A program made the position numbers and the translations under genes. Source: Branchiostoma floridae (taxonomy: Eukaryota > Chordata > Leptocardii > Amphioxiformes > Branchiostomatidae). Taken from it: a DNA stretch of 64,000 bases. The stretch's first letter is position 1. The number at the start of each line of letters is the position of its first letter. Of the stretch, positions 1-12,026 are shown piece by piece. The notes below the pieces were generated by a model. It saw nothing but the letters and a program-made list of their open reading frames with translations, searched no databases and was not told the origin of the DNA. The stretch is from the NCBI RefSeq assembly GCF_000003815.2, contig NC_049983.1:26711278-26775277 (forward strand). Reading direction: 5' to 3'.

Positions 1-195
1 TCCAATGAGGAAAACCGGTTTTGTACCGGTACGCTGTACCGATACCCAGCCCTAGTTGTGAGACTTTGCTCTAATTATTTCCTGTTCCCCCCCGTTATGT
101 CGTGCTTCAGGCCTAGCTTAAAACCTTCTAACGCCGACGGAAACCGTCTTGGAGAACATTATATGAACATTACATCTTACCCATAAGGCCGTCTT

Positions 196-432
196 CCCAC
201 TAGACGGCGGTCGCGTTGCGCTCTCACTGCGACCTAAATAGGATATGTGTAAACTTCACTTTTACACCGGTATATCATGCAACCCGTAAAAGCGTGACTA
301 AGAGGACAACAAAACACACAAAGTGTTAAAAAAAATTAGTTTCTTTTCTGTGCAATTCGTTGAGCAATTCGTTGAGCATCTGTCAAATTTTAGGTCGCAT
401 AGAGAGCGCGGCGAGAGCGCTGTCCTAGTGGA
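196..432. mobile_element. MITE-like inverted-repeat element, family A
   Basis: The left end (from CCACTAGACGGCGG) and the right end (ending CCTAGTGG) are imperfect inverted repeats of about 40 bases; both arms carry CGCTCTC and GCGACCTAAA. The interior, with its GCAATTCGTTGAGC motif, resembles the middle of the family C elements at 50000 and 52535. There is no coding capacity. It is probably a non-autonomous DNA transposon; the superfamily is not determined. Confidence 0.55.
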
Positions 433-766
433 AACCAGCAATAATGGCCATCTTGATCGTCTGTACGGCGGATTTCCTAAACCCCCCCCCCCCCCCGCCC
501 CGGTTTGTCAGCTTTAATGCCCCATTTGTTCGGCTTTACTCGCGGAACCGCCTGCGGATATCGTCTGGGAGAGTCCCGAGTTCTTAGCCGTTACCAACCG
601 TTATGGTACGTTTGGATAATCTATGGGGACATTAGCAGAGATTTAGGTCTAATCATGTCGGTATCTTCTGTGCAGCTTACATCAGGGTAGTTTTGCCGAT
701 TAACGAAATTTATAGGTGCGCACCATGCGAAAAACTGCCTAGAGAACGTTCGATTTTTTCCTCACC

Positions 767-1082
767 GTAAAGGTAGGGTCACACAAGCGTATATATTCAA
801 GTACGTTTGAGGTGCGTTTGAAGCTCTTAGTCTCTACCAGGCTCCACAGGTCGCGGTAAAATAGTACAAATTGGACAAATATAGATGCATAACCTGCCAG
901 ATGAGTAAGCTGACCGAGAATTATGGTTAGCGACCCAGCTAACTCGTCTGACTGTTTACGTTTGTGAATTTGTCCAATTTCTATTATTTTTCCAACGACC
1001 TGTGGGGCCTGGTGGAGGCAGATATTTCTATGCGCGCCTCATACGGACTAAAATATATACGCAGGTGTGACCCCACCGTAAC
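767..1082. mobile_element. Foldback/MITE element with about 115-bp inverted repeats, family J
   Basis: The left arm runs from GGGTCACACAAGCGTATATA through CCACAGGTCG to AAATTGGACAAAT near 880. The reverse complement of 963-1082 gives the same ordered motifs: GGGTCACACCTGCGTATATA, CCACAGGTCG, AAATTGGACAAAT. The arms take up most of the element, leaving a loop of about 80 bases, so it could form a long hairpin. It has no open frame and is probably a non-autonomous transposon. Confidence 0.6.
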
Positions 1083-1529
1083 AAACTTATCTGGTGCGTG
1101 TGGATGGTCACCAGTAGCGACAGAGCTAAGATGCTTCTCTGGTTAGGTCACACTGACATCCGCGCGTTCATCAGTTGTTGTCTGTCTGTTTGTTGCAAAC
1201 AAATTTGCGAAGTTACTAATAATCTTTCAACGAAGCGTCAAAATGAGCAAGTGTATATTGAAAAAATCATCGGAAAGAGGTAGAATATTAAAGAGCGAGG
1301 TCTTCTTAAAGCAAAGAACATTGAGATCATTCAGATTTCATAATGCAAGTACTTTCTTGCCCAACTTTTGTTTCGCACGGTGGCATCGGTTTTGGTGTGC
1401 TTAGGGTGCACCTCGTCCATAGAATCAAACCAGAATGGCCTTACGTCGGATCAGCCAAAGCTCGCGCCAAAGTTTGCTTTAGGGTGAGAAGTTTTAGGCT
1501 TTCCTTGTACGCCCGCGGCAGAAATCAGT
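1083..1529. other. No gene recognised
   Basis: Short open frames here are under 65 codons, show no family resemblance and have no convincing splice context. Confidence 0.4.
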
Positions 1530-2470
1530 CTTAGAAAATATCGAATCCTTTCTCGTCAAAAAACCCTTACGGAAGGTTTGGAACTTTTATAGGGCTCTAC
1601 TCAGATTTTGTTCCCATTTCGTCGGAATACCAAAAACGCAATAGTTAGCTCAAAGGCAGGTCTTGAAAAATATTGAATTTTTTTTGCCGCGCGCGCGTAC
1701 TTACGAGCTCACGGTGCTTTGATATATTTTGATCGCCCATGCTAACATTAGCTAAAATTACGCTATAGTCATGACGAAATGCCCAGAACTCCCGCTATGG
1801 CTTGCTTTAGGGCAGATCTTCCATCCTTTATACGCACAACCGCCAGTTTTCCGGCTTTCTAAGCACAAAAACAGTCTTGAGAAATATTGAATTCTCTGCC
1901 CAAAGGAGAGCTTACATTAGCTGAGATTCTACTATAGGCACGACGAAATACTCAAAAGTCTCGCCATGATTTGCTTAAGGGCAGCATATTTGGTTTTCTG
2001 AGCGCAACCGCTGGCAGAAAATGGTCTTGAAAAATATTGAATTCTCTGCCAAAACACCAGCTTCCGGTGCTTTTGATCGTCCAAGCTAACATTAGCTAAG
2101 CCTCTACTCTTATTATAATGGAATACCCAAAACTAGTAGTACGGTTTGCTCGGGGGCAGGATTTGCGGCCTTTTTTAAGTGCTAGAGATTTGTCTGGAAA
2201 AATAGGGAAATCATTGCCGTAGTTATGGTGTGGTTGGATTATCTGTGGCAAGATTTCAGATTTTCTGAAACTATCTGTAGCTTAAAGTTTTCTCATTCTT
2301 ATGTACCACCGCCGGCGGAAAATCGCACGCCTTGGAGAATATTGACTTCTCCGCCACAGCCGGGGAGCTTGATGCATTCTGGATCCCATACCATGCTGAC
2401 ATTAGCTGGAATTTTACTCTAACGTCCACATCCTAATCTCGCTGATGCACAGCTAGCTTTAGGGTAATGT
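1530..2470. repeat. Diverged tandem array, about 5 units of 150-200 bp
   Basis: Ordered motifs recur near 1540, 1665, 1875, 2030 and 2330. They are CTTGAAAAATATTGAATTC, then GCTAACATTAGCTAA, then a TACTCTA-type block, then TTTGCTTTAGGGCAG. The units differ by substitutions and indels. No coding signal is seen. Confidence 0.6.
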
Positions 2471-2654
2471 AGTCGACTGAGGACATAAATTTATATTCAA
2501 TTTACTCGTCTCCATGCAACTTTAAAACGGCGTCTGTCTTTCCGTACCGCCTAACAGCCAACCGATGATTGATGTGAAAAAAGGGTCCGATCAAAGGACA
2601 CATATTTTAGGTTTACGGTAGCAAATTTCAAGACAAATTATCTGTCTTGTCACA

Positions 2655-3348
2655 CACATCAATAGTCTGTCAGACAAGGTTTTTATTGCACCTATTTCTA
2701 ACAGGATCTTCCCTTCTGTTCACGGCAAGCAATTCTCAAATTGTGCCATTACTGTTGGATGTCCATCGCACATTGTTCAGGCATTAATTGTGCCATATGT
2801 TTAGACATTTCTGACAGATCCCAAACACTCCAAAATTGTGTAAAAAAAAAAGACATAAGTCTTGATGTTGATAGATTTATTAGGACTCGATCTCTGTTAT
2901 ATAACTTCAAGTTTATTGCAAATTCTTGCCCGTGGGCTAATTCCAGGTAACATAGATTCAAACAGTGTAAAATACAATATCACAAGTGTTTAATCTAGTC
3001 TTAAACTAGTAAAAGCTACCTCTAGGTCCTGGGTTATTGGGTTTGACTCCTTTTTCGAAGACAGTGGAAGACGAAAGATCCGACTTTTTCTATTATGTGT
3101 GGGTTTAGTGATGTTAAAAGGTGAACTGTTTTCTTTTTGTCAGAGAATGTGAGGAAGTTTGGATGGAATTTGATGGCCTCTTTTCTTTCTTGGTTATAGA
3201 AAGAGCAGTTTGACATAAAATGTGTTTCGACTTCCACCACGTTTGACGTGCATTGTTTGCACGTTCTTTCACACACGGGTAGCCTCTTGTACCGCCCTCT
3301 CTCAATTTCGAGAGGGTGGGCACTAATTCTGACCGTTACCTCCCTCAT
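2655..3348 (-). mobile_element. 3' fragment of a non-LTR retrotransposon (LINE)
   Basis: The coding remnant at 3034-3348 is followed on the minus strand by non-coding DNA with an AATAAA-like signal (GCAATAAAAACC near 2680) and then CTTGTCTGACAGAC. This is the arrangement expected of a LINE C-terminal end plus 3' UTR. The left boundary is approximate. No target duplication was found. Confidence 0.5.
3034..3348 (-). pseudogene. C-terminal fragment of LINE reverse transcriptase ORF (zinc-knuckle-like tail)
   Basis: This open frame of about 104 codons reads RISAHPLEIERGRYKRLPVC and then CxxC...H...C, with Cys pairs around CERTCKQC and then ETHFMSNCSFYNQERKE. That spacing, followed by a C-terminal LLTS and an FVF...R block, matches the short Cys/His tail found after the reverse transcriptase in many invertebrate LINE ORF2 proteins. 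The endonuclease and polymerase domains are absent upstream, where the sequence changes character beyond 3348. The fragment is therefore dead. I did not identify its clade. A host zinc-binding protein is possible but less likely, because there is no start or splice context. Confidence 0.6.
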
Positions 3349-3774
3349 GACCTGAATGAGAAGCGGCCTTCAGGCCGATTGGAGCTTCTCATGAATAGAT
3401 AACGGTTCAAACATTCGCGCAGCTGCGGTTTGGTTGCCGACCTCAAGTCAAGAATCCGAATCTGAAATTCCAAATCTCCCACGCCACGAAACACCATTGT
3501 GTTGATAGGGCGTGCTGACATACTTACAGCGTGCCGTGCTGCGATAGGGAATCGACCGTTTAAAACGGCAAAACCGTTAACAAGGCGGAAATTAGCACCG
3601 CCGAGCGATATGTGCATACACGCGCCGTACGTTCGGCATCGGCGGGAACATCCGTGCAGCTGCCGTTTTGTTACCGCCCAGTCAGCCTTGAAACAAATCG
3701 ATCGGGAAGCGGGAAGTAGAGAAAGATCGATTACGTCAAGTTTCTCCCCGGTGTTTAGGCAGATGTTGGCTTAA

Positions 3775-3906
3775 CCAGCCGTGACCCTGCACTCTGGTGA
3801 CATATGCACGCCGGGAGGAGTCAATGTTTCACTGTAACATTACAAGTAGCAGCGCTGGAGACATTGGGGGAGGGGGGCATCATACAGACACACGGACAGA
3901 CAGACA

Positions 3907-3961
<55 letters not shown>

Positions 3962-5405
3962 ACACACACAAGCCGTGAACCTGACCTCCGGTGACATATG
4001 CACGCCGGGAGGATTCAATGTTTCACTGTAACATTACAAGTAGCAGCGCTGGAGACATTGGGGGAAGGGGGGGGTGACAGACAGGCACACACACACACAA
4101 GTCGTGAGCTGAACTCTGGTGACATATGCACGCCGGGAGGAGTCAATGTCTCACTGTAACATTACAAGTAGCAGCGCTGGGGACATTTGGGGAGGGGCGC
4201 GTCTGACAGACACACGGACAGACCGGCACACACACAAGCCGTGAACATGAACTCTGGTGACATATGCACGCCGGGAGGAGGCAATGTCTCACTGTAACAT
4301 TACAAGTAGCAGCGCTGGGGACATTTGGGGAGGGGGGCATTAGAAAGACACACGGACAGACAGACACACACACACACACACACACACAAGCCGTGACCCT
4401 GAACCCTGGTGACATATGCACGCCGGGAGGAGGCAATGTCTCACTGTAACATTACAAGTAGCAGCGCTGGGGACATTTGGGGAGGGGGGCATTAGAAAGA
4501 CACACGGACAGACAGACAGACACACACACACACACAAGCCGTGACCCTGAACCCTGGTGACATATGCACGCCGGGAGGAGGCAATGTCTCACTGTAACAT
4601 TACAAGTAGCAGCGCTGGAGACATTGGGGAGGGGCGCGTCTGACAGACACACGGACAGACCGGCACACACACAAGCCGTGAACATGAACTCTGGTGACAT
4701 ATGCACGCCGGGAGGAGGCAATGTCTCACTGTAACATTACAAGTAGCAGCGCTGGGGACATTTGGGGAGGGGGGCATTAGAAAGACACACGGACAGACAG
4801 ACACACACACACACACACACAAGCCGTGACCCTGCACTCTGGTGACATATGCACGCCCGGGCAGGTCAATGTCTCACTGTAACAAGTAGTAACATTTGGG
4901 AGGGGGGTCGCTGCACTGGGAATAGTCGTGAAGACACAGACAGACTCACAGACAGACAGGCACACACACACACACACAAACTCTGCCCTTCTTGACACAT
5001 GCATGCCTGGATGCATTACTGTAACAAGTAGCAGCACTGGATGCAGCTAAGCACATTAACCAGTGAAGACACAGGCAGACACACGGACAGACAAACTGAC
5101 AGACCCTGTCTCCTGTTGACACATGCACGTCTAGAGGAATCAATCTCACTGTAACAAGTAGCGATACTGGGGAAGGGGAGCATTGCTGCACTGGCTATAG
5201 TTGAATACATTAATATCCGTGAAGGCACAGACAGACACATGGATAGACACGTGGACAGACACACGGACAGACAGACAGACACACACACAGATAGACAGAC
5301 ACACGGACAAACAGACACACGGATAGACCCTGTCACCTGTTAATGCATGCCCGCCTGGAGAAATCAAACTCACTGTACAAGTAGCAGACACGCGGATAGG
5401 CCAAA
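3775..5405. repeat. Compound satellite: about 11 units of 130-220 bp with embedded (CA)n
   Basis: A core containing GTGACATATGCACGCCGGGA, a CACTGTAACA(TTACA)AGTAGCAGCGCTGG block and a G-rich run is repeated from 3795. Further units start near 3990, 4120, 4255, 4410, 4555, 4695 and 4840. Diverged units follow near 4995, 5115 and 5335. Each unit ends in a CA or CAGA microsatellite of different length, so unit size varies. All open frames across the array are readings of the repeat. Confidence 0.9.
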
Positions 5406-6317
5406 TGCAATACTTTTGTCTTTTGGGCTGAAGTAAATTTAATTTTTACTAGTACTATCAATACATACAAACCCAGCATTACCAGTGCGCTAGCCCCTTG
5501 CTGTAGTACCAAGGTGTTCCAAGGCCTAACAGCCAGAGAAACGGTCACCGCCCCTACACACCGTAAGGCGCGGGAAGAATTATCCTGTCACTAGATCGAT
5601 TTTCGGTGAAACAAAGTCTTGACGACATTAGGTCTGTTTCTAGTTCATTAGATCGATGTGAGGTCACGACCCCTGACCTGAAGGGCCCTGTAGGTCAATG
5701 ACCCGTGACCCGGATCTCTGTAGGTTTTAACTCTAACTGTGAGTCCATTTGGAAAAGTGCTTCAGAGGAAAAATGAATTTTGTTTTGCAGCGCATGAGAG
5801 TCCGTAGATAATTCCATATGTCACCAAATGAAGAAACTCTCACAACCACAGCTTAATGTCTACCGACAAACCAGTTCCTTGAGAATTTTACAAAAACTCA
5901 CCACACTTAAAAGCGAGTGGATCAAACCTGTCACTCTTAACGTACACAGCCAATACTCACTAACGCGTTACGCCTGGAAGGGGAAGTACGATTAAGATCA
6001 TTGAAGAGATACCCGACAACTTGAAAAGTTCCTTGTACTTTATCTAAGTGTGTAAGTAACCTCAGGTATGATCAGTGTGACGTCACCGCAAGACGTCTTG
6101 GCACACCTGGAGCCGCCCAGTCTGCTCCGCCTGGCGGAGAGTCTTTAAGGAGGAGGAACTCATCAATCACGTCACGTCTTGAGCCGGAGTCTTATTAGGA
6201 GACTTAAGGCTGATAAGACGTAAAGCTTCCCTTAGAGACTCCTTTAAGAAGGCGGAGATCCGATCTCGTCTTGTCCATCAGGACCCCGCGTGGAGAGAGT
6301 TCTGGCAGCGGCAGCCA
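5406..6317. other. No gene recognised; inverted and GC-rich motifs near 6070-6300
   Basis: A TGACGTCA site lies near 6079, followed by short inverted motifs (CTCCGCCTGGCGGAG near 6126). Several GGAGTCTTA/TAAGACG-type blocks are scattered to 6300. No open frame or splice model stands out. Confidence 0.35.
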
Positions 6318-6420
6318 GGGCCGTAATGATTGGATTCTGTGGATGCCATCTTCTGGAGGTTCCAAAACTGATGCGAGCGTGCGGAAAAGTTAATTTCTTT
6401 ATGAAACTTAACTGGTTACA
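6318..6420 (+). mobile_element. Degraded fragment of inverted-repeat family D
   Basis: From GGCCGTAATGATTGGATTCT through CCAAAACTGATGCGAGCGTG to TTTCTTTATGAAAC this follows the left end of the family D copy at 36771 with substitutions. The opposite inverted end was not found. Confidence 0.5.
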
Positions 6421-6677
6421 AAGATTGTACCCTGACTAAAATCGCGCTCCTAGCGGCAGGCCTTACAGTTGCCACCACCTAGGGGAGGGGGCCATTAACC
6501 CCAGTCAGGGATAGATTGTGTTAACACAGGCTGCATAGATTGCAGGATCCGGAACACACACAAAAAATTATGTAGCAGACGATGAATTATTTATTTTTGT
6601 CTTTTGATATCTTCTCTAGCTTTGAAAAATGTCGCTCATCAGAAAACCTACATACTAAGTTTATTAGTTTTTGTTTC

Positions 6678-8462
6678 ACTCACTCACTCACTCAGGTCCG
6701 CATGCTCCGGGATGGAGCGTAGCGCCTGCACACACGGATCTCCACATAGGTCTGTTGAGGGCCAGCACCCAGGCGGTGGTATGGTCGAGGCCGGCAGCCC
6801 TCAGGTCGTCCTTCAGTTGTTCTTGCCAGGTATGCCTGGGACGGCCCCTGGGGCGGGACCAGTTGGGTGGGGTCGGTTCCCTCAGAAGGGCAGCTGTTTC
6901 CAGAGGTGGCTCCGTCCTGGCAATGTGGCCAAACAGGCGTAGACGGGCCTGGCGCACCTTGTTGGACAGTTGGGGTTGACTGGTGGTCTCGCGCAGGGTG
7001 ACATTGGATACGTAGTCGTGCCACCTGATCCCCAGGATTCTCCGTTGGCACTTAGTGTCAAAGGCGTCGAGTCGGCGCTCCTGGGCAGCAGTGAGAGTCC
7101 AAGTCTCTGCCCCGTAGAGAAGAATGGACAGCACGAGGCTGTTGTAGAGCCTTATCTTTGTCTGCGCAGAGATCTTGCTGCTGGTCCAAACCCTGTCCAG
7201 GCTGGCCATTGCCGAGGCGGCCCGGCCGATGCGGAGTTGGATGTCTGTGTCGCTCTTGCAGTCTGATGTTATGGTGCCTCCAAGGTAACAGAACCTGTCA
7301 ACAGCTTCAACCGGGTTGGAGTCGATCACCAGTCCTTGTGGAGGAGGCTCGTAGTCACTGAGGCTCTGGACCTTGGTCTTTCCCCAGCTGACCTGCAGGC
7401 CCAGCGGATGGGTTTCCGTGTCCATGGCCTGGAGGGCAAGTTGGAGGGCTTCCATGGCTTCAGCTAGGATAGCCACGTCATCCGCATAGTCCAAGTCAGT
7501 GACAGTGACATTCCCAAAGCTTACACCACAGGCACACTGAGCCACAGTTCTGCTCATGACATAGTCAATGGCTGTATTGAACACAGATGGTGCTAAGACG
7601 CAACCCTGGCGGACACCACTGTTGATATGGAAGGAGTCAGACATCTGTCCATTTACTCTGACAGAGGATGTAGTGTCGGAGTAAAGGAGAGCAAGGAGAG
7701 TCAGAAGCTTAGCTGGGACACCAAGAGTCTTGAGGATCTTCCACAGGGCCTGTCTGTCGACGGAGTCAAAAGCCTGCTTCAGATCAACGTAGGCCGCGTA
7801 GAGGGGTCTCCTGAATTCTCTTCTCTTCTCGGCCAGCAGTCGCAGAGTTAAGATCCTGTCCACAGTCGAGCGACCCGGTGGAAGCCGCTCTGCTCCTTTC
7901 TCTGTTTGCGGAGGAGGAGTGGGCGCAGTCTTCCAAGGATGACGTTGGCAAACACCTTCCCGGGAACACTCAGTAGGGTAATCCCTCTGTAGTTGCTGCA
8001 GAGATCCTTTGACCCTTTCTTCCAAAAGGGAAGGATGACACCTTGCAGCCAGTCTTCCGGGATGGTCTCACTGCTCCAGATGGCAGTGAACAGCTGTAAG
8101 AGCTGATCTGCTAGTGCAGGGCCTCCGTGGAGCAGCAGCTCAGGGGTGATGCCGTCAGCTCCTGCAGCCCGGCCAGGCTTCAGCTTCTGTATGGCTTTGA
8201 CCACTTCCTCTCGCGAGGGGGGGCCAGTAGGAACAGAGTCGTCCTCGCTGGCTGCGGCGGCTAGTGCATCGAGCTGGGGGGAGGGGGGTGGTGCTGGTCG
8301 ATTGAGCAGGTTCTCGAAATGCTCCCTCCATCTTGCCAGCTGTTGGTCTGGGGTGTCTGGGACTGTTCCATCCATGGCTTTCACACAAGCAGTAGGTGGA
8401 GTTGTCTTCCCTGCGAGGGTCCTTAGAGTCCTATAGAGGGACCCTTGATCTCCTCTGCGGGC
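6678..8462 (-). mobile_element. 5'-truncated RTE-type LINE with 12-bp target-site duplication
   Basis: The perfect direct repeat AGTTTTTGTTTC lies at 6666-6677 and again at 8463-8474, bracketing the element exactly. The 3' end (minus strand) runs from the stop codon straight into a (TGAG)n tail, with almost no 3' UTR, as in RTE/BovB-type elements. The 5' end is cut inside the reverse transcriptase region, so the endonuclease half is missing. The insertion looks fairly young: the target duplication is intact and the ORF has only one clear frameshift. Confidence 0.9.
6688..8462 (-). pseudogene. LINE (RTE-like) reverse transcriptase, frameshifted
   Basis: The frame is open from the truncation point at 8462. 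It first encodes the fingers region (SREEVVKAIQKLKPGRAAGADG, then an NYRGITLLSVPGKV block). The second part carries motif A (YVDLKQAFDSV), motif B (SGVRQGCVLAPSVFN) and motif C (LDYADDVAIL), so the catalytic aspartates are present. A C-terminal region with FCYLGGTI, LLYGAETWTL, RRILGIRW and RPRGRPRHTW blocks follows, which is typical of these retrotransposon proteins. A single-base loss at about 7877-7884 shifts the frame between the two parts. Without the shift and the missing 5' half it would be an endonuclease-reverse transcriptase copying its own RNA at target nicks. Clade placement as RTE comes from domain flavour and 3' structure, not from alignment. Confidence 0.88.
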
Positions 8463-8474
8463 AGTTTTTGTTTC

Positions 8475-9229
8475 GGCACGTATATTTGCTCATCTTCAGC
8501 TGTGTCTTCCTTTCTATTTTCAGAATGGGATACAGAAATGGACAAAACCATATAGTCAAAATAGTTCGGCCTAACGGAGCCAGCACCAGACCCGACTCAC
8601 AACAACTGATTTTAGTTCACAAAAGACGGGAACGTTTTTGGCACGGGGCCTATCTGGTGAGAAATAATGATGCCGACGTGTGAAAGGTCCTTTCATCGGG
8701 GAAAACTCGGCAAGTTTTAATGGAATCATAATCATACACGGAGTGTACTGGAGGTATTTGTAACGGAACGACCAGTACAATGGCCAAGTGAGTTTGGGCG
8801 AGTTAGCAGCACATCAGTCTGACGTAACACCATTTAAACGAAAACTTATGAGGGCTGCATACAACAGATTTAGTACCATCTACTGTATCCATCTTCTGTA
8901 CCTGCTGTGGTTGCAGTTCTTGCCTAGCATCAATATTGCGCTAGTTTTTCGCACGCTTTTTTATTTATTTTGTGCCATTGTACCATGATTCTGCCTGATG
9001 TTAGTTAGGACTGTATATTTTGATAATGTTCTTATGATGCTACTACTGTATATATTGTGTCTATGTTGTACCATGTACGTGTTTTTATGTGCGGGAGGGA
9101 TGACAGACCTCAAAGGTGCATTTTGCACTTGTTTTGCACCCCCCCCCCCTTCACTCTGTCATAAATCTAAATAAAGAAATAAAGAGTGAGTAGAGTGTAC
9201 GCCTTGCAGTTGGTAGTAACGAAAAATAA
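8475..9229 (+). other. No host gene seen; possible retroelement 3' end with AATAAA and A-rich tail
   Basis: The stretch ending at about 9185 has GCGGGAGGGATGACAGACC, a GGTGCATTTTGCACTTG hairpin-like motif, a poly-C run and then AAATCTAAATAAAGAAATAA. This resembles the 3' terminus of a polyadenylated retroelement. No recognisable protein precedes it. Confidence 0.35.
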
Positions 9230-11180
9230 GGCTTGTAGGGAGTTTAAAAAGTTGCATCTATCCGCAAGGCAAGAGCGACTTGTAACGACTATGGTGACGG
9301 TAGTGATCACGAGATAAGGAAAATACCAAAAGCAAGTTTAGATGGAATTATAATCAGAACCAAAGTTTGGTCGACCTTTTCAAAGAAAAGTAAGGCTGGG
9401 ATGAAATGAAGGAAAGTTCTTCCATCAGACAGTTGTTAGATTCCCACAGGGCGCCGATCCACACCCGGTAAGACTAGTAACAATTCGGAACTTCAGGCAA
9501 CAGCTTGTAATGGAAAATGGAATCCCGTCCGATGGTGTTGCTTCTAACGTACAGACAGTAATGTATCCGTAAGTAGTTTCATCAAGTTGTAAATCACTGT
9601 ATAACGCAGATTTTGGTACACAGCTAAGTGTTTTGCATAGCCGCCGTTTTGGTGGCCGCCCGCAGGGCAGTACTAACTGATTCGAAAGGCAGCTGTCTAG
9701 ACAAAGAGTGATCCCCAAACGTGAACATGTTTATTAATCAAAAGCAACTTAGGAACTTAGCAACAACATGTACATGTAATGGAAAAATATCCTGTCCACT
9801 GGTGCTACTTTAAACTCACAGATAGTTAGGATTACTTACTAGATAGTTTCTTCAAGTTTGTAAATCACGGAGTTATGTTTACAATAAGTGTTTCACCGTT
9901 TTGGTGGTCGCCCGCAGGGCAATACTAACTACTTCTACTTCGAAAGGCAGTTAGACGTAGTCTAGACACATAAAATTCCATTAATCAAAAGCAACTTTTT
10001 ACTGGAAGTCCAATCAGACCCGGCTTACTGTTGCTAGTCTTAAGGGAAAGTAATGCTGGGATAGAGTGAAAGAAATGTGAACCTTAAGACTAGCGCGATT
10101 CAACTTTTAATGAAACTGTAATCATATCCGGTTTACAGTTGCCATACTTAACGGAGAGTTAAGTATAGAGTTGCTGAGATAGAGTGAAAGAAATGTGAAA
10201 CTTAAGACTAGCGCGAGGCAACTTTTAATGGAACTGTAATCATGCCCCATTTTAAAAGAAAGTAATGCTGAGATAGAGTGGGAGAAAGGTGACAGCTTAG
10301 ACTGACCTGAGGGGTCCACAGCGCAGGGTAAGAGCGACTAGTTACAATCCTAAAGGAACTTCAGGCAACAACATATAATTGAAACCAGAATCCTGTCTGC
10401 TGGTACTACTTTTGTAACGCACAGATAGTAAAGTATCTATGAATGACTTCATCAAGTTTGTTAATAACGGGATAACACAGGCTTTGGTACACCACTAAAG
10501 CTAAGGGCACAACCCACCGTACGTGCAAATACGTGCTGTCTACGTGCCGAAACGTTAGCAATCTTTTCGGATCCGTAAGTGGTAAGTACCGCCTCCGTAC
10601 GAACTCGTAGGGAATACGACGGATTTTGGAGCACGCAGACATGCAAGCCGCAACTTTACGTTCTGGCGAAACTTTTTGTGTCATCGGGCTAGCCGGCTGT
10701 GGATACGTGCCAGTACGGGCAACGCGCCTGCCCTGCACAGCTGGAACGTTTTCAGAAATACGTTGCGGACGTAGCCTTCCAATAAAACGTACCGACAAAT
10801 TGCACGTACGGCGGGTTGTGCCTTAGCTTAAGTGTTTTGCATACTCGCCGTTTTGTTGTCCTCAGGGCTGGCTCTTCTTCTAAATGCGGCGTGATTTCAT
10901 TGATCAGAAGCAGGTTAATGGAACTGCAATCAGACCCGGTGTACTGTTGCTATTCTTAACGGAAAGTAATGCTGAGATAGGTGGCACTTCAGACTAGAGC
11001 GAAGCAACTTTTAATGGAACTGCGATCAGACCCGGTGCAGATAGATTTAACAGAAAGTAATGCCGTGAGAGAGTGAAAGAAAAAGGGACACCTCAAAATG
11101 ACCTGAGATGTCCGCAGCGACTAGTAACAATCCTAAAGGAACTTCAGGCAACAACATGTATACGTAATGAAAACCGGAAT
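9230..11180. repeat. Diverged tandem/interspersed array
   Basis: Two blocks alternate many times. One is AATCCTAAAGGAACTTCAGG, followed by CAACA and a CCTGTC(C/T)(G/A)CTGG block. The other is ACTTTTAATGGAACTGTAAT, followed by AGACCCGG and a (GGAAAG)TAATGCTG block. Copies of the first start near 9478, 10345 and 11131. Copies of the second lie near 10109, 10210, 10912 and 11010. One unit carries the family I insertion. Confidence 0.65.
10501..10826. mobile_element. Inverted-repeat element, family I, inside the array
   Basis: The ends are CTAAGGGCACAACCCACCGT at 10501 and its near-perfect inverse (ACGGCGGGTTGTGCCTTAG) ending at 10826; both arms continue through GTACGTGCAA. A neighbouring array unit near 9610 keeps the uninterrupted version (TTTGGTACACAGCTAAGTG), which marks the insertion point. 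The interior is non-coding. Confidence 0.7.
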
Positions 11181-11384
11181 CCTGTCCGCTGGCGCTACCT
11201 CTAACTCACACATATCAAGAGTAAATGGTTTTATTAGGTTGGTTGGACGACTCTGGATAACGAAGTACTTTGAACATAACCAAGTCTTAGCCGAAGTTTC
11301 CATGACCGTCTGTCACATTCCTCATGGCAATACTGACCGCTTCTACTTTGCACAGGAAGGTGTTGCTAATAAAATATGAGCAAC

Positions 11385-11560
11385 GTGACTAAGTATATAC
11401 ATGTATATCCATATATATATAGATATATATAGATATATAGATTGATAGATAGATAGGGAGAGAGAGAGTGGGAGAGAACGGTCGACAAAGAAAGAAAGAA
11501 AGGGAGAGAGAGAGAGGGGGGGAGAGAGAGAAAGAAACAGAAAGAGAGAGATTGGGTAAA
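11385..11560. repeat. Low-complexity ATATAG and GAGA tracts
   Basis: An AT-rich ATATATAG run at 11395-11450 passes into GATAGATA and then a purine-rich GAGAGA/GAAAGAAA tract. Confidence 0.9.
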
Positions 11561-11908
11561 CGTTGGCCTGTATAAACATAGAACTTTTATAGAAAGAAAT
11601 TGATTTTATGCCACAGCTCTGTGAGGCAGACTGATCCATTCTAAAGTCGATATTTATGAACCTGCAGGAAGCGAGTCGATACCCGAATCCCGCCCACGGT
11701 ACTTATATCTCACTCTTGTGTTGTTTCTGTTACAGCCTGATAGTTTAGTATGCGGTCCGTGTGGAGGCGAGCTGAATGTGATATATAAAAGATTGATTCA
11801 TCAGGTAACAATAACGTTTCATGGAGCAGAGACCAGGATCAAGTCCACAGAAACTGATTGTAACTCGCAGAACACAGGAAAGCTTTCTGAGTAACCGTCA
11901 AGCTCAGG

Positions 11909-12005
11909 CCTCCATTCACCAGGCGGCGATCGGGTTGCGACCTCCCTGCGATTTACATTGGATTTGTGTCACTCTTGACTTCCTGTCTGGAATATAATGC
12001 AAACA
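11909..12005 (+). mobile_element. Fragment related to the left end of family A
   Basis: This runs from CCATTCACCAGGCGGCGATC through GTTGCGACCTCC to a GGAATATAATGCAAAC block. It follows 190-290 of the window motif by motif. The right arm was not found. Confidence 0.45.
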
Positions 12006-12026
12006 AGCATTATTAATTTTTGTCGA

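Noticed and set aside
3797-5336. Series of His/Thr- or Cys/Val-rich small proteins
   Set aside because: Translations of CA/TG microsatellites within the compound satellite.
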